A stretch of DNA of 64,000 nt from Chrysopilus asiliformis (Eukaryota; Arthropoda; Insecta; Diptera; Rhagionidae). This document shows, piece after piece, positions 35,124 to 46,458 of the stretch; the stretch's first letter is position 1, and every line of letters begins with the position of its first letter. The stretch covers positions 5,190,001 to 5,254,000 of the forward strand of contig OZ035961.1 of the NCBI GenBank assembly GCA_964034945.1, given 5' to 3'. The notes beneath the pieces are model-generated. The model searched no databases, was not told where the DNA came from, and was given only the letters and a program-made list of their open reading frames with translations. Position numbers and translations under genes: made by a program.

Positions 35124-35191
35124 CGGTGTAATCTCCATATAACGAAATTTTTTCGTCCCCCCAACGATTTCGTTATATGGAGGTTCCATTG
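35124..35191. mobile_element. Very small pogo-like MITE
   Basis: The 68-bp palindrome runs from CGGTGTAATCTCCATATAAC to its near complement GTTATATGGAGGTTCCATTG, with a loop of about 10 bp. Such TGGAACCTCCATATAACGAA ends are characteristic of pogo/Tigger-like MITEs. A TA precedes it; the right flank is AATA. Confidence 0.7.
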
Positions 35192-35639
35192 AATATAAAA
35201 ATTACAATAGTAAATGTATTTTTGTCTGCCTTTTTTATTGTTATTTTTATTTATAAAACATATTTCTGTTCGAAAGAAATATAGTTCGAAAATTTATTAG
35301 ATACAAAAATGCATCAAGAACATTGGATTTTTTAAAAAAAATAATCTGTAAAATGTTTCATAGGAACGACGAGTAAGTTTTGACTAGACTAGTAATATGC
35401 AAAAAAAAAAGATTTTGTACAGTTTAGTTGTTGCTCGCAGTAAGTAAAATATTGGACGTCGGAAAGAAGTTAAGAATACATCGGTGGTCGATGATCAAAA
35501 AAGGGTTTTTTGTGTCTTTCTTTTTGGACCAGCATTCTAAATTTGAATTGTCGTTGTTCGTTTTTTCAGTTGGTATAAAAAATGTGACTTCAATATTCTA
35601 CAGAGGGTCCACAAATTCAAATTTGTCCAGGGCCCCCTG

Positions 35640-36069
35640 AGTTGCTGTCTGTCTGTCTGTTTGTTCCTCTTTCACGCAAAAACGGCTGAACCGATTGACT
35701 TGAAATTTGGCATGAGTGTCTGTGGTAGTTCTGGTTTCAACATAGGCATACGGAAAAGTTGCGTGAGGGGTGGGGGGAGTAAGGGGAGGGGGTAAAGTAA
35801 TTTCGAAACTTAGAATCGATTGGCCTGAAATTTGGCACAGATGTTCGTCGGGGGTCCACCCCCAACATAGATCCATTAAAAAGTAGCCCGAAAGATGGGG
35901 GAGTAAGGGGAGGGGGTAAAGTGATCTCAAAACTTAGCTCTTCCTCTATGTTACTCTTGCGCGGGGAAACTACCGAGCCGATTGGCCTGAAGTTTAGCTC
36001 CAACATAGACCATCAAAAAAATATAAATTTGAAAAAACTTAACCCGGCAACGACGGGTATGCAAGCTAG
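35640..36069 (+). mobile_element. Helitron, copy C, 5' truncated
   Basis: Same family as copies A and B, on the plus strand. The 3' end has the intact hairpin ACCCGGCAACGACGGGT, ATGCAAGCTAG and then T (36070). The TCATACTAATATA start is missing; similarity begins at the GTCTGTCTGTTTGTTCCTCT block. The internal unit with GATTGGCCTGAA-TTT is present in tandem as in copy B. Confidence 0.82.
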
Positions 36070-37352
36070 TGAACAATAATAAAGAATTCGAAAAACCACA
36101 TTTTATACTTTTCATTATTATGTTTACGACCACCTAATATTCCTAACATTATTTGTAATAATGAATATCATCCAAACAAAGTAAAAGTATATAGAAAAAC
36201 TTTTGAAAAATCTGTGAAAACTTTCGAAAGGTTTGCAACAAATTTCTGGTTTTTATATTAAATTGAATTCAAATCTATCGTATTAACAATATTTATTAAG
36301 AGTGTTCATTGAATTTTTTCCATTAACTCAAAGAATTCAATTCCACCTGGCTTAATGATAAATTTACGAATACCCATTGTGGGTATTAATAAAAATGCAC
36401 TTATTTCGAAATTAAATGAAAAGTCTGGGAAATCATGTTGCAAAAGTTTTTCAGATTTTCCCAGTGGAAAATGCATTTTGCTGTTGTTGTTTTTATTATT
36501 ATTGCAAAAGTACAACGAGGCGTAGATTAACACTTTAACATGGAAATTGAGGCTCAAAGTTTTTGAATAAAAATGAAAATATATTTAATTTATTTAGAAA
36601 ATGAAAGAATATACGCTTCCGAATACAATTTTCGTGTTGACGATGCGATGCACAAGAACAAATCGAAAAAGTTTGAGTAAATTAATTCACCTTTCTCTGT
36701 ATTCATGTGTCCGAAACAAAATAATCTTGTTGTTCAATTTCTTTTTTGCAATCTTTCTGCATTTGAACAGTTAAAAAAAATGCAAATTTAATTTATAACT
36801 TGAAACTTGAAATTTTTAACAATCCCTTTATTTGATTATTATGAATGTGAAAATTTTTGTACGCGAGTTCAAGTTTTATTTGAAAATACTTTAAGTTTAT
36901 AATAAAACGATATTGTTTGTGAATTACAATTAGAGCTTTTTTTTGGAAAAAGGTTGCTTTTTTAATTAGTGTTTTAAATTTCATTTTAATGCGTATGTAA
37001 AAAAAAGCAACTCAATTTATTCCATAATGTCTACTGACGACATTTTCGTAATGCAGTTTTGAAAAAAAAAGACTATGAGGACATCAACATGAAATTTTCA
37101 TAGTTTTGCTCGTTCATGCGAGAATTTATTTAAAAGTTTGACCAATGTACTTGAGTTTTATATCGACTCAACAATTTTCTCAGTTCACTTGCTTTAGAAA
37201 ATTAAGTGTATACTAGATTGTATTCAACGTTTCATACAGTCCTGTCCTGACATCTACTTTGTTAAAAGTTAAGCAATTATAGTTTTGACTACTTTTTATA
37301 CATTTTCTATTAAGTTGCTTTGTGGGGCTACCTATGATCCTATATACCTATA
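36070..37352. other. AT-rich DNA without recognisable gene
   Basis: No coding exon, tandem array or inverted-repeat element could be supported. Confidence 0.5.
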
Positions 37353-37546
37353 CTAGCTTGCATACCCGTCGTTGCCGGGTTAAAGTTTTTTGCATAAGTT
37401 ATTTTACACAAAAAAAACCCAGAAATAGCTTAAAAACTCCTGAAAAATCCCGTTATTCTTACAGGAACTTCCGCTTCGAATTTTGAAATTCTATCATCTA
37501 ATTCATGATCAGCGACCCCGAGAATCTTCTAATGTCAGTTTTTACC
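37353..37546 (-). mobile_element. Helitron 3' end on an unrelated body, copy D
   Basis: On the minus strand the stretch ends with AACCCGGCAACGACGGGTAT, GCAAGCTAG, then T (37352), identical to the 3' termini of copies A-C. The adjoining body (CTTACAGGAACTTCCGCTTC and GCGACCCCGAGAATCTTCTA blocks) differs from copies A-C but resembles blocks at 38155-38470, so it may be a second Helitron subfamily sharing the same 3' end. It is cut by the HINE at 37547. Confidence 0.6.
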
Positions 37547-38140
37547 AAAAACATTACAAAAGCTATAATTGCCAATCTGGCAATCATTGGAGACCCGTAT
37601 GGTGATATTCGTATCAAAATTCGAACAGTTATACCAAAATTCCAATTTGAAGTCAAACTTTCCAATAAGATTTTTTAAAATTTATTCCAATCGGATTTTG
37701 ATGTATGGGAGTTTTATGTAGAATCATATCCTAAATAACTTTTGTTCTTGGACTTTTTTGATAACATGCACCGTTTTTGAGATATTCACAAAAAACGATT
37801 TCGTTCGTATGGGGGGTACCCCCCCCCCCCCCCCCCCTAATGGTCCATTTTTGCCCATTAACTTAGCCTCGCATTTTACGAAAAACGGATCTGCGCAAAA
37901 TTTCAAGTGTCTAGCTCAATCCGTGCGCCCGCAATCCGCGCCACAGACAGACAGACGGACAGACAGACGGACAGACAGACAGACGGACAGACAGACGGAC
38001 GGACATGCAAAAATTAAATATTTTTATCATTCTAAACACACTGGTGTAATTCATTTTTTTGTGCGATGACGGGATCTTGGCGTTACAAACGGTAAGGCAA
38101 AGTTAATATACCCTTTGGTTTCACCATACGGGTATAAAAA
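37547..38140 (+). mobile_element. HINE element, copy 3, both ends present
   Basis: 594 bp. It starts at AAAACATTACAAAAGCTATA and has the palindrome ATTGCCAATCTGGCAAT. The 13-bp subterminal repeat ACCCGTATGGTGA (37593-37605) has its exact complement TCACCATACGGGT at 38121-38133 near the other end. Between them are a conserved body, a C homopolymer (about 37811-37838), CAATCCGTGCGCCCGCAATC and a GACA/GACG run (37943-38004). It ends with a TATACCC...GGGTATA stem-loop and AAAA. This is the best-preserved copy for defining the family. Confidence 0.8.
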
Positions 38141-38154
38141 TGGCATAAATGATA

Positions 38155-38470
38155 TTTGCGTCATTCTTACAGGACCTTTCGTTTCGAATTTATTTTAAAA
38201 GATCAAATCGTTGGCAGCTAATATTTCCGAAACTATGCAACTTAGGAAGATGAAATTTTATCACTTTGCGTAATTCTGGTTACATTATTATATTTTAATT
38301 ACTTCGTCCTTGTAAGGAGGGATCACGTAAGGATAACGTGATTATCCTTTTCCTTAAATTTGTCGGAAAAAATCACATCTGGAGGTTTTGGGGTCGCTGA
38401 ATCCGATTCTAACGTTAAGAAGTCTGTAAGGACAATGAAAGGTCCTGTAAGGATTACGTATACTAGACCT
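38155..38470. repeat. AGGATAAC repeat family, copy 1
   Basis: Blocks GTAAGGATAACGTGATTATC, CCTTTTCCTTAAATTTGTCG and GGGGTCGCTGAATCCGATT match 40690-40850 and 52960-53235. The phrase GTAAGGA(T)-A(A)C occurs several times within each copy, so the family itself contains a short internal repeat. Class unknown. Confidence 0.6.
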
Positions 38471-38501
38471 ATATGTAAGATTTTAATCCAATAATATGGA
38501 T

Positions 38502-38550
38502 AAAACATAACAAAAGCTATCATTGCCAATCTGGCAATTAGTGAAAACCT
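38502..38550 (+). repeat. HINE 5' end fragment
   Basis: AAAACATAACAAAAGCTATC, ATTGCCAATCTGGCAAT and GTGAAAACC match the first 50 bases of the HINE copies. The rest of the element is absent. Confidence 0.7.
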
Positions 38551-40689
38551 GTAAAAAGTATTAGAGTTCACAATTTTGATTAAATTGTAGACTTTAATGC
38601 TAAAAGTATTTAAGTTCAATATATAATCAAAAATAATTAAAATTTGAAGGCGAAAATTATTAAAATATTTCCAAAATTGTATTAAAACTTCGTCAATATA
38701 ATTTTTCCTACAATATATGTTGTTCTCCCCTAAAAGGTCTTCAAAAGATAATTGCATTTAAAGGTCAATGCGTGTTGTTAAATTAAAGTTCTACCCTTCA
38801 TATAATTTCCGCAAATTAATTTCAATTGTAACTTTTGCAACGAAGTTACCTTAACTGAAAGTATACATCAATAAATCTCTTAAAACCTTTTAAAACCCTC
38901 TTTATTATACCCAATAAATCTCATTGTAATCGAGTATAATTGAAATAATTTTTCATCTTTTGATTAACTATCCTCTGGCTAGGGCAACCAACCCCCTTTT
39001 CATGTAAGCTTAATGTTGATCCGGTGCTACCAATTAAAGTTCTGTAATCAATGAACAGTTTTGCGTTCACATACTCGAATGAGACTGGCTAAGGAAGCGA
39101 TTTTTTTCTGTTTGGATTATGTGAAGATACATCATCAGACAACTATTATTATTATTATCATCCCTTTTCGCAATATGGAACTCCTTAAAAAAACTTTCTA
39201 GAATACAACTTGTTATTATTTCTGAGTGCTACATGAACCATAATAGTAGGAGGAATAGACATTAAGAGGATGGAGCCGATGAAGAGCTTAATGGGGTTCT
39301 TAGTTCGTCCTCTATGACCTCGACAGTTGCATTTTGCAAATAGTGGTGCTAATGTTGGATGATGGTAGGCTTTAAAATTGCAACGGGGCGCATGCAGGAC
39401 ATTTTTGAGATGCTCGAAAGTATTTTTCTAGGCGGTATCTAGACTAGTCCCACCCAAGTCAGAGAGACTCATCGGTTGTATTATATCATATGCACATGCC
39501 GGATAGGCTTTCTTTCTCCGATGCATGTAAAATTTCTAACAGCTCATGTGAACATGTCAACAAATGAAAAAGAATACAGAAAAAAACTAGACAAAAAAAA
39601 AACATAAATAAACATCGCAATGCTTACTTTGTGAAAGTTTTGCTTCAGCCAAACAGAACGGAGGATATTTTCCATCCGTTTTACATGTCTTTTTTCTTCT
39701 TTATTTTCTCTATTGGGACATATATCTCGCCTGAAACGATGTGTCAAGGTAAAATCTGTTTTCAGAATAACGACTAGCTGTTGATGGAAACCTGGGCCTA
39801 TGACAAACAGGACAACATGAACATCTCGAACGAAAAAAAGAATAACAGATAGGCGGCTTTATGCTCGTATGTAAATAATTCGCTTGCGTATTCCATCATC
39901 GTGTCCGTAAAGTATTCCTAAAGTGTGTCCATGGCCATCCAACCATCCATTCATTTAAGTATCCTAACAGCTCCCTACCTAACACACAGCAGCAAGATCA
40001 AAGGGTTTTAAAATATTTTGGTTGGGGGTTGATTATTGTGTAACAATTTCCAGCAAACATCTTATTCTATACAAAATTTTATGCTAGTGTTAAAATACTC
40101 ATATATGGCTGAATTTGTTTTTACGTTGTACTGTTCTTAAGATTTTCAATTTTTTTTTTTGATAAAATGCATATTTGATCAAAGCAGTTTACCTTTGAGG
40201 GTTTGGGTTCGAAAGCGTAAATGGAAGCTGCCACATTCACCAACCATATATAAAAAAAATCTTTTTTTACAATGGAGAGATTTTCTTCTGATTTAATGTT
40301 TGATTTTAAATAAATATTATAATGATTTTTTTTGCTACGAAAAGTTTTTTTCAATTAAATTTTCCAGAATAAAAAAACATATATTTTATGACACACCTAC
40401 AATAAAGTCAAACTAACAGCACTTAGCCCTCAGCCCTAGTCTGGCGTTGTGAAGTTTTGACACTTAAGTGACGCGTCACAAGTCCATAGAATTTAACGCT
40501 TCTGTGATCGAGTTGTGACTAGTCATTGGTCACTGACAGTGGCCAGAATAGTTCAGTCAATTTGAATTAAGGTTAAAAAAAGATATTTTTTTAAACATTG
40601 TATTGTACTAAAAAGGAAAACTAAATTTTTGGGAGCTCTGTCTCAAAAATATAAGCGAGATAAATATTTTATTGTTTTTTATGCTTTTA
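38551..40689. other. AT-rich DNA without recognisable gene
   Basis: No coding exon or clear repeat boundary. A short ATT/ATC run lies near 39146-39163. Confidence 0.5.
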
Positions 40690-40957
40690 ACCTGAGGAAA
40701 AAGATAATCCCGTTATATCCTACAGATTTCTTAACGTCAGAATCAGAATCAAAGCCTCCAAATGAGATTTTTTTCGGAAAATTTGAGGCAAAGGATAATC
40801 ACGTTATCCTTGGAGGATCTTCTGTTATCCTTACAAGGACGAAGAAGTAAAAATATTGTGTTGTCGTCGGACTTACGTTTGTGTGTACAATTTGAAGTTA
40901 ATCGGGTGAGTGAAAGTGGGTCAAAATTTGATTATAAGATATGGCCCTGACAGGTAA
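40690..40957 (+). repeat. AGGATAAC repeat family, copy 2
   Basis: Shares AGGATAATCACGTTATCCTT, the TTTTTCGGAAAATTTGAGGC block and CAAGGACGAAGAAGTAAA with copies 1 and 3, and then TTTGAAGTTAATCGGGTGAG and GGGTCAAAATTTGATTATAA with the complement of 52858-52935. It runs directly into the AAACAGAC array, so the microsatellite appears to be part of, or to have grown from, the element end. Confidence 0.6.
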
Positions 40958-41272
40958 ACAAACAAACAAACACACAAACCAACAGACAAACAAATAAACA
41001 AACAGACAAATAAACAGACAAACAAACAAACAGACAAGTAAACAAAAATACCAACAGACGAAAAGACAAACAGGCAAACAGACTAACAGACAAACAGACA
41101 AGTCGACAAACAGACTAACAGACAAACAGACAAACAGACAAACAGACAAACAGACAAACAGACAAACAGACAAACAGACAAACAGACAAACAGACAAACA
41201 GACAAACAGACAAACAGACAAACAGACAAACAGACAAACACACAAACAGACAAACAGACAAACAGACAGGAA
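40958..41272. repeat. AAACAGAC satellite-like array
   Basis: About 315 bp of the 8-bp unit AAACAGAC. It is degenerate at the left edge (AAACAAAC, AAATAAAC) and nearly pure from about 41105 to 41260. The Cys-Leu-Phe-Val frames on the minus strand are artefacts. Confidence 0.93.
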
Positions 41273-43013
41273 GATAATGAAAGCAAGCTAGATAAATGCT
41301 TTCAAAAACATTTTAGTTTATGAATAATTTAAAAATTCGGCTGTTCAAAAAATAGTTAAAAACCATTTTCTAAGGATCCTTTTACATTTGCGATTTTTGC
41401 TACAATTTCCCCACAAATTTTAATCAAATTCTGAATTCTGCGAAATTTATTCACCAATTGCAGAATATATTAATTCAGCAAAAGTTGTCAATATTTGAAT
41501 TTATTCAATCTGTATTATATGAAAAAAACTGGAGTTCCGCTGCCTTTCAGGAAATAATTTCGGAATTTAGTGTCGTAGAATAAAATTCGCAGAATAAAGT
41601 TTCAGATGTAGACGATCCCCTGGCAAACATTCTCAGAATATGAATTTAATCCGGCGTTTTAGTTCCAGTAGAAACTACTTCTGGAACAAATTTCTAAAAT
41701 TTTAAGTCACAGAATTGAATTCGCCGAATAAATTCTGTGGTCACAAGCAATAACCGCTTAAGTTTTCCGTGGGCGATCCGTAAAACAATAATTTTGCTTC
41801 CGGTGATTTTTTCCCAAATTTTTTAAGTCCATTTTCATATGTGAATTTTCGTCCATGCATTTTTGTGAACACGTACCGAAAATAAATTCGTCAACTGTTA
41901 AATTGCTAAAACATTAATTTACTTAAGTTTCTTGTTTCCGTATTCAAAAGTAAGTTTTAGTTTACAAACACTAAATAAGCCCTAATATCCCAATATTTCT
42001 TGTCCTTTTGAAACTTTCTTCTTTCGTGTTTAGGGGAGCGTAAAGCATTACTTACAACCGCAATGTAAAATATAAGCTCTTCTATAAAATCGCTACTATT
42101 ACATAAAATGGGAATTAGATGGACAAGATTTTGCTAAAAGGACAAACTGTACTTTTAGTATGCGCACACGAAGCATAGTATTGGATTGTAGAGCATAATG
42201 TGTACCTACTTGTTCTACATCATATATAAACAAATGTAGACATTTGTTTAAATATTTTAAATTTAATGCATGCGGTGTTAGCAACAGTAACAACAACAAT
42301 AGCAAGAAAACACTTTAGTATTTTTGGTGAATGAAACTAAAACATTGGTGTTTTGCGAATGAGGAAAGAAATAAAAAAACACATCCGGCTACACAACTGG
42401 GTTTCACGGTCTGATGCCTTCTCTGGGAACTCCATTTCTGTAATTTTCTTTCATCCGACCTATATTTCATAAATGCACACATAAACAAATATACAATAGA
42501 TAAATATACCGGGATTTTTAGATTTCCCAACAAATGGCAGGAAATTGAACCCAGTTGAACCAAACGATTCCAAAGTAGTCAAAAAAGGAGTTGAAAAAAA
42601 AACAGCATTTGGAAGGATGTGTTCTTAAATTTTAGGTATATGTGTAGAAGTTTTTTCATAATGTTATCAAAACATACTAGGATGCATTCATCGGCGGTGC
42701 CTGCGAATTGAGCTGAGCGAATTTTAAAGAGGGAAATAAAACAATTCTTGTAAAAAAGTCAAAAGAGTCTTCATTTTGTGGGTGAAATATAATTTGCAAA
42801 AGTGAAATTTGTCATAGTTTCATTGTCAAAAGGAAATTTGGACATTTTGGAAAAGGTTTTTTTGACCAAAGCTGGAAACTCCAAATTCCATTTTTCTTCA
42901 TTTTTTCGAAAATATGATATAAACAAAAAAAGGTTCAAATCACAGGCGGGCAGTTTTTGGTGCACGAAATCGCGTTTTTATACTCTATATATTATATTTT
43001 TTTTTTTCGTATA
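41273..43013. other. AT-rich DNA without recognisable gene
   Basis: A region at about 41400-41730 is rich in degenerate GAATTCTGCGAA/TTCGCAGAAT-like motifs but has no clear period. No coding exon was recognised. Confidence 0.45.
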
Positions 43014-43400
43014 CCGTTTGTAACGTATTGAACCAATCGTCGGACACAAAAATGAACTACACCAGGGTGTTTGGGACGACAAAACATTTTGATTTCCGAA
43101 TACTCGTCCGTTTGCCCGTCTGTCTGTCCGCGAGCATCATAATTTTCGAAAGGATTAAGGTAGATACTTAAAATTTTTTATAGTTGCGATTCTTGTAAAT
43201 GGCAGGCAAAGTTCTTGAAAGGGCAATATCGGACCATTCCTTCTACCTCCCCCATACAAACGAAACAGTTTTTTACAATTTTCTCGAAAACGGTAAGTCG
43301 TATTGAAAAATTTATAAAGGTAAAATGTGTTTAAAATTGTTCGATACATCAAAATCCAATCAGACCACTCCTTCCCCAGAACCTGACTCGTTTTTGTCAA
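43014..43400 (-). repeat. Diverged HINE-like repeat, second subfamily
   Basis: TACCGTTTGTAACGTATTGA, ACACCAGGGTGTTTGGGACGA, a short GTCY tract, GGTAGATACTTAAAATTTTT and TTCTCGAAAACGGTAAGTCG occur in the same order as at 10523-10943. No stem-loop end is retained. Confidence 0.55.
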
Positions 43401-43479
43401 ACTTATTTTTTTAAAAAGGAAAATCTCAGAAAACCTCAGCTGAAGGGAAATCTCAATTTTTCCCCGAAAGTTCATTTAT

Positions 43480-43570
43480 ACGGGATTTTGTGTTCCAGGA
43501 TTTTAAAATTCTGGGATTTTGAATTCCGGCTTTTGGAATTCCAGAATTTTGAATTCTGTAATTTTGAATC
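43480..43570. repeat. Quasi-tandem repeat of a 13-15-bp motif
   Basis: GGGATTTTG, GGATTTTAAAATTC, GGGATTTTGAATTCC, GAATTTTGAATTC and similar variants follow each other. Complementary GGAATTC/GAATTCC pairs mean the block can fold on itself. Confidence 0.55.
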
Positions 43571-43597
43571 GATCCCGCCTCAGTGCATCCTCTAAAG

Positions 43598-43830
43598 CAG
43601 TGCTCCGCAACCTTTATTTGCATACGGCACACCAATTTTTTTTTCTGGAAATCCGGGGCACACTACAAAAGAAAACATAAAAAAATTTGTGTGTAAAATA
43701 TTTATAATGAAAAAATTTAAAAAAAAATCCTGAAAGAATTATTAAATAGCTTTTTGAAATGTTTACCGCGGCACACCTTATATCATTTCCCGGCACACCA
43801 GTGTGCCCTTCTATTCTGAACACTTACTGA
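43598..43830. mobile_element. Possible hAT-like remnant
   Basis: CAGTGCTCCGCAACCTTT at 43598 is a typical hAT 5' terminus. GGCACACC motifs recur (about 43627, 43771 and 43793) in the 200 bp that follow, as in hAT-derived MITEs. No clean right terminus or 8-bp duplication could be found. Confidence 0.4.
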
Positions 43831-45869
43831 ACATTTGAAGCGAATCGGTGAAGTGTTTTCTTCGTAACGTTTTTTGCTTCTCGCTTCTCTTTCTATCACA
43901 ACCTTCCCCGCATGCACATTTTCATTAAACATGTTTTACAGGAATTCAACATTATCTTAATGGTGAAAACTCAAATCAAATAGGGTATTTTTTTTAACAA
44001 AAATCTCATAACCGTTGAAAGCGCACGCTGATCACAATAGTTTTTTGTAATTAATGCAAAGTTAATTCCTGAATCCGCAAATTTTGGACATTTTCAATTG
44101 AAGTTTCATTAAATTTAATTGAAGAAAATTTTCTCGTTCTTGGAAAATCTGAATGAGTTCTTAGTGATTTTCATAACTGCCAAAATACCAGAAATTACAG
44201 AAGGATTTTTTTCTTGCTTTATTCTGATGTTGTTTGTGGTAGATACCTTGGTTACAATTAAAAAAAAGGAGGAAAAGAAAATTTTCAAACCACGGAATGG
44301 ATTTTAAGGAATGGAAAAATTGCTGATATCTGCACTTTTGAAACTTTCTATTGGAAAAGTTGAAATTCGAGGTCTATCGGAATCAGAGAAAAATCTGTGC
44401 AATGAAAAACGAGAATATTTTCCTAGAATTTCCCTGATTCATCATTTTCAGTCTAAATGGAGGAAAATGGTTTTCATGGCCTGGACATTGTGGTTTCATA
44501 AAATTTATTCCATTTTAAAGGAATTTTACTTACATAAGCGTTGCGTGTCATTCGCTTTTCAACAAATCAAAAAGGTAAAAAAACATCGTCCAGAGAAAAA
44601 CAGCAAAATGAAGCAAAACTTTGTTTCCGGTTTCATATTCTATAAATGGAGAGGGGGAAATAAATGCTAGGGTATTATTTCATTTACAATATTTTCATAT
44701 TTCCTTTGAAAAAATAAAAAAACAATAATATCACTTATAGTCAGTACAGCTAACCCCATATCATTCTTGACACTGGGAAATGAAAAGTTGTTTTCTTTTG
44801 AAATTGGTTTCGGGTGTGGGGAAATCACATGAAAGCTGATTTCCACGTATTCGTTGAGTGGTAGCCAAATTAGCATAAAGTAAGGTAAAACAAAGGGACA
44901 TTTAAGGATTACTCAAAAATAAAAGAATGCAAAAGAATCGAAGAAAGGATCCGAAAGAGTTGGTAATTTCAAAAAGAAAACTTTTCACATCAACCGGAAA
45001 AATGTTGCATCTCTATTTCCATTTCCTACTTTGTATGTATTCGGTGAAATTCTCACAATGAGGACACAATTTTTCAACAGAGTTTAAAAACATAAAGCTA
45101 ATATAGCCTTTAAAATGATGCCGAATTGTAAGACATGTCGCTTTGTGCAAAATAACAGAAAAACAAAAAAATAACACCAGGAACACAAAAAAATAATGTG
45201 AATATAAAAAAAAATGTGATTGCAAAGAAGTATGGAATGTTAACGTAACATTAACGTCAATGGAGCAGGAGATCTAACATAAACATCAATTTTCATTCCT
45301 TTTGATTTAAAAAATATGAAGAGATGCTAATCAAAATGGTCGGCATGCTCTTACATTATATTCACATGCAGTGTACCAAAAACATTTCCATATTCACTTT
45401 TATCCCTCATCACCTTAAACTAAAAACTGAGTGAGTGGCCATTGTAATGGAATCCTTTGATCCAAGAATACACGTACTCCTATAGGTGTACATGTATTAT
45501 TAAAGCATATCGAAAAACTTGCTCCACCTCTTCCAAGAACGTTTGCTGCAACTTGAAATACATCATAATAAATGCAAGGATTTTCTATGATGATGGAAAT
45601 TATTATTATATATGGGGAAGGATATAAGTTGAATAAATGAATCCGTTTTTACTGGTTGTAAAAATGAGTAGACAAAATGTATTTATAAAAAATCTTTTTG
45701 GTTTGAAAAAAAATTCTAATAACGCCGAAAAACTGTTTAATAATGTTTTATCCATTTCTAATATGTATTTCACGTAAACCGCGTAAAACCACCTCGTAAT
45801 TTAACTGTCGAAATTTGTGTGGGAACTCTCGTACATTCGTACTTTTATTGTAATTTTATTTATCAAGTG
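43831..45869. other. AT-rich DNA without recognisable gene
   Basis: A 119-codon open stretch at 44311-44670 (plus) resembles nothing I know and has AT-driven composition, so I do not call it a gene. No repeat element boundary was identified. Confidence 0.45.
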
Positions 45870-46396
45870 CACAAAAAAATATCAGTTGCGAACAACAGAA
45901 AACTTTCCTCTGTAATATTTAGTTTCGGAAAAAATATGTAAAAAATATTTTTTTTTCAAATATCTCAAGATACAGATACAAAAAAAACCGTTAAAGCCAA
46001 AAATTTAGAAAATTTTATTTCCTTCAAACGCATTTTTCATAAAAGCACATAAAAGAGATTTTATTTTTCAAAAAAAAAATGTGTGGGAGAGTATCTCCCT
46101 AACCGTTATAGCCACCGTTATTTTTTCCAAAAGTGGATAAAAAATTATGATTTTCGTAAAACTTATTTACAAAAAATTTCAAGTCGCTAGCTCAACGCGT
46201 TCTCGAGTTATTTAAGAATCGTAAAACGGACAGACCGACAGACAGACAAACCGACAGACAGAGGCACGGACATCCTCAGGCAAAAGCCTGAAATGGATTT
46301 CGTGCTAATCAGAAAGTGACTATCCGCCCCCGTTCTCGAGTCAGTCTCCATCATGGAATACAACACTTTCTTTTTATAGCAGAAAAAAGTAAAAAC
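45870..46396 (+). repeat. TATCTCGATA repeat family, second long copy
   Basis: Shares AAAATATCAGTTGCGAACAA with 14049, CAAATATCTCAAGATA-like blocks, TTTCAAGTCGCTAGCTCAAC, a GACAGAC run (46229-46262) and the end GCAGAAAAAAGTAAAAACGT with 13980-14990. Shorter than that copy. Non-coding. Confidence 0.55.
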
Positions 46397-46458
46397 GTAT
46401 GAGGTGCTAGTACTCACAACAAACCGTTCACGAGATGATTTTTTTTTGGAAAAAGTAA

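Noticed and set aside
38323..38757. A 144-codon minus-strand frame
   Set aside because: It crosses the AGGATAAC repeat and a HINE fragment and shows no known domain, so it is chance readthrough.
40898..41286. Cys-Leu-Phe-Val-rich frames of 67 and 115 codons, and the thought of a CRISPR-like array
   Set aside because: The unit is a contiguous 8-bp repeat without spacers, in a eukaryotic context; it is a simple satellite-like array.
43598..43830. A complete hAT element
   Set aside because: Only a convincing left end was found. Without a right end and an 8-bp duplication I keep it as a low-confidence remnant.
44311..44670. A 119-codon plus-strand frame starting with ATG
   Set aside because: No recognisable domain, no signal or repeat structure, and composition typical of AT-rich non-coding DNA. 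A search could revive it, but I cannot support it.
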